From NCBI GenBank assembly GCA_026387135.1, contig JAPLMH010000108.1:1-5400 (forward strand): DNA of 5,400 bases. Reading direction: 5' to 3'. The DNA comes from Candidatus Omnitrophota bacterium (GTDB lineage Bacteria; Omnitrophota; Gorgyraeia; 2-01-FULL-45-10). Made by a program: the position numbers and the translations under genes. Shown here piece after piece: positions 1 to 2,756 of the stretch; position 1 is the stretch's first letter; the number at the start of each line of letters is the position of its first letter. A model generated the notes under the pieces. It was not told the DNA's origin. It searched no databases and was given only the letters and a program-made list of their open reading frames with translations.

Positions 1-297
1 AATAAGATAATAAACGTACATCCCGCGCTTCTTCCGTCATTCAAGGGCTCCCATGGCATAAAAGACGCGCTGGATCACGGTGTCAAAGTGACGGGGGTCA
101 CAGTCCACTTCGTAGATGAAGAGCTCGATGGCGGGCCGATAATCTTACAGAAGACAGTAGAGATAAAAGAGGGCGATACTGAAGAGGCTTTGCTGGAGCG
201 TGTTCACAAAGAGGAGCACAGGATATATCCTGAGGCGATAAAGCTGCTTGTTGAAGGAAAGATAAAGATAGAGGGAAGGAAGGTAACGAGGCGATGA
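1..297 (+). CDS. purN: Phosphoribosylglycinamide formyltransferase, C-terminal part (5' end outside window)
   Basis: This is the last 98 codons of GAR transformylase, which transfers a formyl group from 10-formyltetrahydrofolate to glycinamide ribonucleotide in cytosolic purine synthesis. The frame is open from base 1 and ends at TGA 295-297. The visible residues include NVHPALLPSFKG at codons 5-16, matching the family's catalytic Asn-x-His segment (N5, H7). HFVDEELDGGPI at codons 36-47 carries the catalytic Asp (D43). The Asn-to-Asp spacing of 38 residues equals that in E. coli PurN (N106 to D144). The tail, with ERVHKEEHRIYPEAI, is the usual PurN C-terminal helix. The GTG at 88 that could look like a start is internal, because conserved catalytic residues lie upstream of it. 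The stop overlaps the eno start (ATGA), which implies translational coupling. Family assignment is secure, but completeness of the missing N-terminal half cannot be judged. Confidence 0.95.
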   Translation, partial: NKIINVHPALLPSFKGSHGIKDALDHGVKVTGVTVHFVDEELDGGPIILQKTVEIKEGDTEEALLERVHKEEHRIYPEAIKLLVEGKIKIEGRKVTRR

Positions 298-1583
298 AGA
301 CGAGCATTTCGGATGTAAAGGCAAGACAGATACTCGATTCAAGAGGAAACCCTACGGTTGAGGTCGATATAATTTTAGAGGACGGCTCTTTTGGCAGGGC
401 GGCTGTTCCTAGCGGCGCATCCACCGGCGAACATGAAGCTGTCGAATTGAGGGATGGAGATAAGACAAAATACGGCGGCAAGGGAGTATTAAAGGCCGTC
501 GCCAACGTTAATGGTGAGATAAAAAAGGCTATTAAGGGCAAAGACGCTCTTATGCAGGGCGAGCTCGATCAGACACTAATAGACCTGGACGGCACGCCTA
601 ATAAAGCGAGGCTTGGCGCCAATGCGACGCTTGGAGTTTCCATGGCTGTGGCCAAAGCGGCGGCAGTCTCCAAGGATATGCTCCTATATAGGTATATAGG
701 AGGCGACAAGGCCAAGGTCCTGCCTATACCAATGATGAATATATTGAACGGCGGCGCTCACGCAGACAACAATGTGGATCTCCAGGAGTTCATGGTAATG
801 CCGATAGGCGCAAATTCTTTTGCCGAGGCTCTCAGGTGGGGCGCTGAAACATTCCATGCTTTGAAGAAGATACTGCACGACAAAAAATTATCTACTGCCG
901 TCGGAGATGAGGGTGGATTCGCCCCCGATCTTAAGTCTAATGAAGAGGCTGTAGAGGTGATACTCGCGGCTATAGATAAGGCCGGGTACAAGGCCGGCAA
1001 GGATATATCCATAGCGCTCGATCCCGCATCGAGCTCATTCTTTGAAAAGGGAAAATATATTCTGGAAGCAGAGCCCAAGAAAGAGAACTCAAGCGCCGAT
1101 ATGATAGAGTTCTATTCCCGCTGGGTATCGAAGTACCCGATAGTCTCTATAGAAGATGGTCTTGCCGAAGACGATTGGGATGGATGGAAGAAGATGACTG
1201 AAAAGTTGGGCAAATCTATACAGATCGTCGGGGACGATCTATTTGTGACGAATGTAAAACGCTTAAGAATGGGTATTGAAAAGAAGGTCGCCAATTCCAT
1301 CCTGATAAAGTTGAATCAGATAGGAACGCTCACAGAGACGCTCGATACAATGGATCTCGCCAGGAAGCACGGTTATACGGCAGTTGTGTCGCATAGGTCC
1401 GGAGAGACAGAGGATACTACGATCTCGCACCTTGTCGTAGCCATGAATACGGGCCAGATAAAGACCGGCTCCGCCTGTAGGACGGACAGGATCTGCAAGT
1501 ACAACGAATTACTGCGCATAGAAGAGTCTCTGGGCAAGAAGGCAGTTTACGGTAAAGAGATATGGCCAAAAAGAGCGGGGTAA
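294..1583 (+). CDS. eno: Enolase (2-phosphoglycerate dehydratase)
   Basis: This complete 429-residue enolase interconverts 2-phosphoglycerate and phosphoenolpyruvate in glycolysis and gluconeogenesis; bacterial enolases are about 430 residues. All the expected active-site landmarks are visible. They are the substrate loop SGAST (40-44), H156 in NGGAHADNN, E165 in DLQEFM, catalytic acid/base E206 in GDEGGFAPD, the Mg ligands D243, E287 and D314, the catalytic base K339 in ILIKLNQIGT, SHRSGE (366-371) and K390 in GQIKTGS. Each lies three residues before its E. coli counterpart. The C-terminal GSxxRxxR segment reads GSACRTDR, with a Cys where many homologues have Ser. The ATG start overlaps the purN stop by 4 nt, with purine-rich AGGAAGG about 10 nt upstream. 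The last 22 bases also encode the start of the next gene. Expression probably depends on a promoter upstream of the window, since none is visible between purN and eno. Confidence 0.98.
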   Translation: MKTSISDVKARQILDSRGNPTVEVDIILEDGSFGRAAVPSGASTGEHEAVELRDGDKTKYGGKGVLKAVANVNGEIKKAIKGKDALMQGELDQTLIDLDGTPNKARLGANATLGVSMAVAKAAAVSKDMLLYRYIGGDKAKVLPIPMMNILNGGAHADNNVDLQEFMVMPIGANSFAEALRWGAETFHALKKILHDKKLSTAVGDEGGFAPDLKSNEEAVEVILAAIDKAGYKAGKDISIALDPASSSFFEKGKYILEAEPKKENSSADMIEFYSRWVSKYPIVSIEDGLAEDDWDGWKKMTEKLGKSIQIVGDDLFVTNVKRLRMGIEKKVANSILIKLNQIGTLTETLDTMDLARKHGYTAVVSHRSGETEDTTISHLVVAMNTGQIKTGSACRTDRICKYNELLRIEESLGKKAVYGKEIWPKRAG

Positions 1584-1834
1584 AGACAGGCCTATTTGTA
1601 GCTATATTGCTTGTGGCTTTTCTGCCGCCCTTTATAAAATATCAGCAGATACAGTATAAGAGCAGGACTCTTGACCGCCAGCTTAAGAGCGTAAAAGAAG
1701 AGATCAAGCGGCTGGAAGAAGAGAAGATGCGGCTCGAGACCGACATCATATACGTAGAGAAGAGGGCCCGGGATAAGATAGGCGTAGCCAAGAAGGGCGA
1801 GATCATCCTAAAGTCGTACCCCGCTAAAAAATAG
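1562..1834 (+). CDS. ftsB: FtsB/DivIC-type septum formation initiator protein
   Basis: This 90-residue bitopic membrane protein is of the septum formation initiator family. FtsB/DivIC acts with FtsL and FtsQ/DivIB in the divisome, where the complex licenses septal peptidoglycan synthesis. The sequence shows a short basic cytoplasmic N-terminus (MAKKSGVK), one transmembrane helix at about residues 10-25, and a charged coiled coil at about 33-66 rich in Lys, Glu and Leu. It ends with the family's conserved ARDKIGVAKKGEIILK (about 69-84, compare AREKLGM.KPGE). Length and architecture fit the family. The start lies 22 bp inside the 3' end of eno in another frame, with only a weak AAAGAG element before it, so translation is probably coupled to eno. 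A gene of this family next to eno is a recurring bacterial arrangement, which supports the call. FtsL is the main alternative, but the GxxKxGE motif favours FtsB/DivIC. Confidence 0.9.
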   Translation: MAKKSGVKTGLFVAILLVAFLPPFIKYQQIQYKSRTLDRQLKSVKEEIKRLEEEKMRLETDIIYVEKRARDKIGVAKKGEIILKSYPAKK

Positions 1835-1851
1835 GCCATTCCAAATAACCC

Positions 1852-1880
1852 TTGCAAAAGACCTGCTCTTTAGTTATAAT
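1852..1880 (+). promoter_or_regulatory. Sigma70-type promoter for the initiator tRNA gene
   Basis: TTGCAA at 1852-1857 and a perfect TATAAT at 1875-1880 are separated by 17 bp. The promoter starts 18 bp after the ftsB stop. The predicted transcription start, about 7 nt after the -10 element, is only a few bases before the tRNA 5' end at 1891, so the 5' precursor would be very short. The tRNA therefore has its own promoter and need not rely on read-through from the purN-eno-ftsB block. Confidence 0.85.
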
Positions 1881-1890
1881 GACCCTACAT

Positions 1891-1967
<77 letters not shown>

Positions 1968-1979
1968 ATAAAAACCTAA

Positions 1980-2008
1980 CCCCACGTTATCGACGTGGGG
2001 TTTTTATT
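1980..2008 (+). terminator. Intrinsic terminator after tRNA-fMet
   Basis: CCCCACG (1980-1986) pairs with CGTGGGG (1994-2000) around a 7-nt loop, extendable by T1987-A1993, and is followed by TTTTTATT (2001-2008). It probably ends both the tRNA transcript and any read-through from eno-ftsB, since no other terminator lies after ftsB. The A-rich AATAAAAACC before the stem could give a T tract on the opposite strand, so it may work in both directions. Confidence 0.9.
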
Positions 2009-2012
2009 CCAT

Positions 2013-2211
2013 AGGGGGAAACGTTGTTTCCCCCTCTTGGCGTTCTCCCGCCACAATATGTAAACTAGCCGCGGCGGGATCACTGTCACCCCCTTCCTCA
2101 AAGGTATTACCACCTTAACAACCTTGGAATAACCTAAAGTAGGGGAAAGGAGGAGAATGTCCTCCTTTCCCCTTACAAACCCCATTTCTCCTAAAGTTGA
2201 AAAGGGAAATG
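2013..2211. repeat. Cluster of inverted repeats (candidate hairpin array, MITE-like element or structured RNA)
   Basis: This non-coding stretch contains several close inverted repeats. The first is a perfect 10-bp stem at 2013-2022/2026-2035 (AGGGGGAAAC, 3-nt loop). The second is a 7-bp stem at 2046-2052/2073-2079 (TCCCGCC/GGCGGGA, 20-nt loop). The third is a 5-bp stem at 2101-2105/2112-2116. The fourth is a perfect 14-bp stem at 2141-2154/2160-2173 (AGGGGAAAGGAGGA, 5-nt loop). The last is a 6-bp stem at 2183-2188/2206-2211 (CATTTC/GAAATG) that can extend past one bulge. None is followed by a convincing T tract, so these are not simply terminators. I do not recognise the family. A decayed mobile element, a dispersed intergenic repeat or a folded RNA would all fit. 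The remainder of this stretch, from about 2212 to 2285, shows nothing I can name. Confidence 0.6.
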
Positions 2212-2286
2212 TTTCTCCTCCCCTTAGCAATCCATTCCTCTTTAAAAAGGCATTGTTTTACGGAACACCTAAAAACCTGTGCTAGC

Positions 2287-2322
2287 TTGCTTTTTGCTTA
2301 ACATATGGTATACTTGTATAAG
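2287..2322 (+). promoter_or_regulatory. Overlapping promoter-like elements upstream of the leader and zinc-ribbon gene
   Basis: Two interleaved sigma70-like promoters can be read. One is TTGCTT (2287-2292) with TATACT (2309-2314), spacer 16 bp. The other is TTGCTT (2294-2299) with TATAAG (2317-2322), spacer 17 bp. The repeated TTGCTT suggests a tandem or duplicated promoter, of which probably only one is used. Transcripts would begin near 2321 or 2329. They would then cross the possible leader hairpins and could continue into the 41-codon gene at 2426. Confidence 0.55.
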
Positions 2323-2333
2323 GGTGGAGAGAG

Positions 2334-2384
2334 ATGATAGACGTAAAGTCTATTAAGGCTTTACGAGTTTTTTTCGCCCCTTAG
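2334..2384 (+). CDS. Possible 16-residue leader peptide overlapping an attenuator-like hairpin
   Basis: An ATG at 2334 opens a 16-codon frame (MIDVKSIKALRVFFAP) that ends at TAG 2382-2384. GGTGGAG at 2323-2329 is a plausible ribosome binding site a few bases upstream. The frame runs through two competing hairpins and the T7 tract described in the next entry, which is the layout of a translated leader controlling attenuation. The peptide shows no run of a single amino acid, so it does not report on one amino acid the way classical biosynthetic leaders do. It may be chance: 16 codons is short, and the start assignment rests only on the nearby purine-rich element and the promoter-like elements. 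Confidence 0.3.
   Translation: MIDVKSIKALRVFFAP
2337..2374 (+). terminator. Weak intrinsic terminator with a competing upstream hairpin (attenuator-like)
   Basis: CGTAAAG (2342-2348) pairs with CTTTACG (2359-2365) around a 10-nt loop. After two bases it is followed by TTTTTTT (2368-2374), giving a low-GC terminator. The left arm is also the loop, plus one base of each arm, of an alternative perfect 6-bp hairpin, ATAGAC (2337-2342) with GTCTAT (2348-2353). The two structures share bases 2342-2348 and cannot form together, as expected of an antiterminator/terminator pair. The stems are short and AT-rich, so real termination is uncertain. Confidence 0.45.
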
Positions 2385-2425
2385 TAAAAAGTTTTAATAA
2401 TAGTCACTCAGGGAGGGATCTGAAC

Positions 2426-2551
2426 ATGAAATGTAATAACTGCGGCAAGAAGCTGGATGAAGTCGATTGTTCATGCAAATGGTGTACCTTTTGTGGGACG
2501 GTAATCGATGCTAAATCGGTGAATGCATCCGACGGCACAGAAGCAAAGTAA
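2426..2551 (+). CDS. 41-residue six-cysteine zinc-ribbon-like microprotein
   Basis: This small complete frame is preceded by GGGAGGGA (2411-2418), a good ribosome binding site 7-9 nt from the ATG, and followed by a strong hairpin terminator. That context makes it a real gene despite its size. The protein begins MKCNNCGKKL and carries C3-x2-C6, then C15-x-C17, then C20-x2-C23-G. Two CxxC(G) knuckles separated by 13 residues are the form of a zinc ribbon (C3, C6, C20, C23 as ligands). C15 and C17 are extra and may help bind a second metal or be redox active. The last 18 residues (VIDAKSVNASDGTEAK and preceding residues) are polar and probably disordered. There is no signal peptide or membrane segment. 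Partner and function cannot be told from sequence; small zinc ribbons often bind nucleic acid or proteins. Confidence 0.75.
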   Translation: MKCNNCGKKLDEVDCSCKWCTFCGTVIDAKSVNASDGTEAK

Positions 2552-2579
2552 TATAAGTAAGTATAATATTTGATATCAT

Positions 2580-2608
2580 AAGGGCACTCTTAATTAGAGT
2601 GCCCTTTC
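2580..2608 (+). terminator. Intrinsic terminator after the zinc-ribbon gene
   Basis: AAGGGCACTCT (2580-2590) pairs perfectly with AGAGTGCCCTT (2596-2606) around a 5-nt TAATT loop, an 11-bp stem. The T tract is short (TTTCTGTTAT), but the A residues at the start of the stem provide U pairing. It lies 29 bp after the stop at 2551 and separates this gene from the promoter of the large downstream gene. Confidence 0.85.
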
Positions 2609-2664
2609 TGTTATCCCGCCGCGCATAAGCCTGTTAAGAATTAAAAAATCTGGCTGAATTTCCA

Positions 2665-2693
2665 TTGACTTAACAGAGCATAGATGATATACT
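2665..2693 (+). promoter_or_regulatory. Extended -10 sigma70 promoter for the large mosaic gene
   Basis: TTGACT (2665-2670) and TATACT (2688-2693) are 17 bp apart, with TG one base before the -10 element (2685-2686), an extended -10. The start is expected near 2700, leaving an AT-rich leader of roughly 55 nt with no obvious hairpin. It then leads into AGGAGGT (2741-2747), 9 nt before the ATG at 2757. A strong promoter and a near-perfect Shine-Dalgarno sequence suggest the downstream protein is well expressed. Confidence 0.85.
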
Positions 2694-2756
2694 CTCTCTT
2701 AATATTTCTTTTATTAATAATAACAACACTCTTACCAATCAGGAGGTAGTCTGTAA

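Noticed and set aside
98..541. Minus-strand open frame opposite purN/eno
   Set aside because: It lies opposite the catalytic region of enolase and the end of purN and has low-complexity Ser/Leu/Pro composition, typical of an antisense shadow.
1976..2230. An 84-codon minus-strand frame spanning the hairpin cluster
   Set aside because: It depends on a TTG start, runs through the tRNA terminator and the inverted repeats, and has no recognisable domain. Its composition follows the G/A-rich stems. A real gene here is possible but not supported.
2013..2260. CRISPR array
   Set aside because: The repeats are inverted, of different sequence and unequal spacing. There are no regularly spaced direct repeats and no cas genes.
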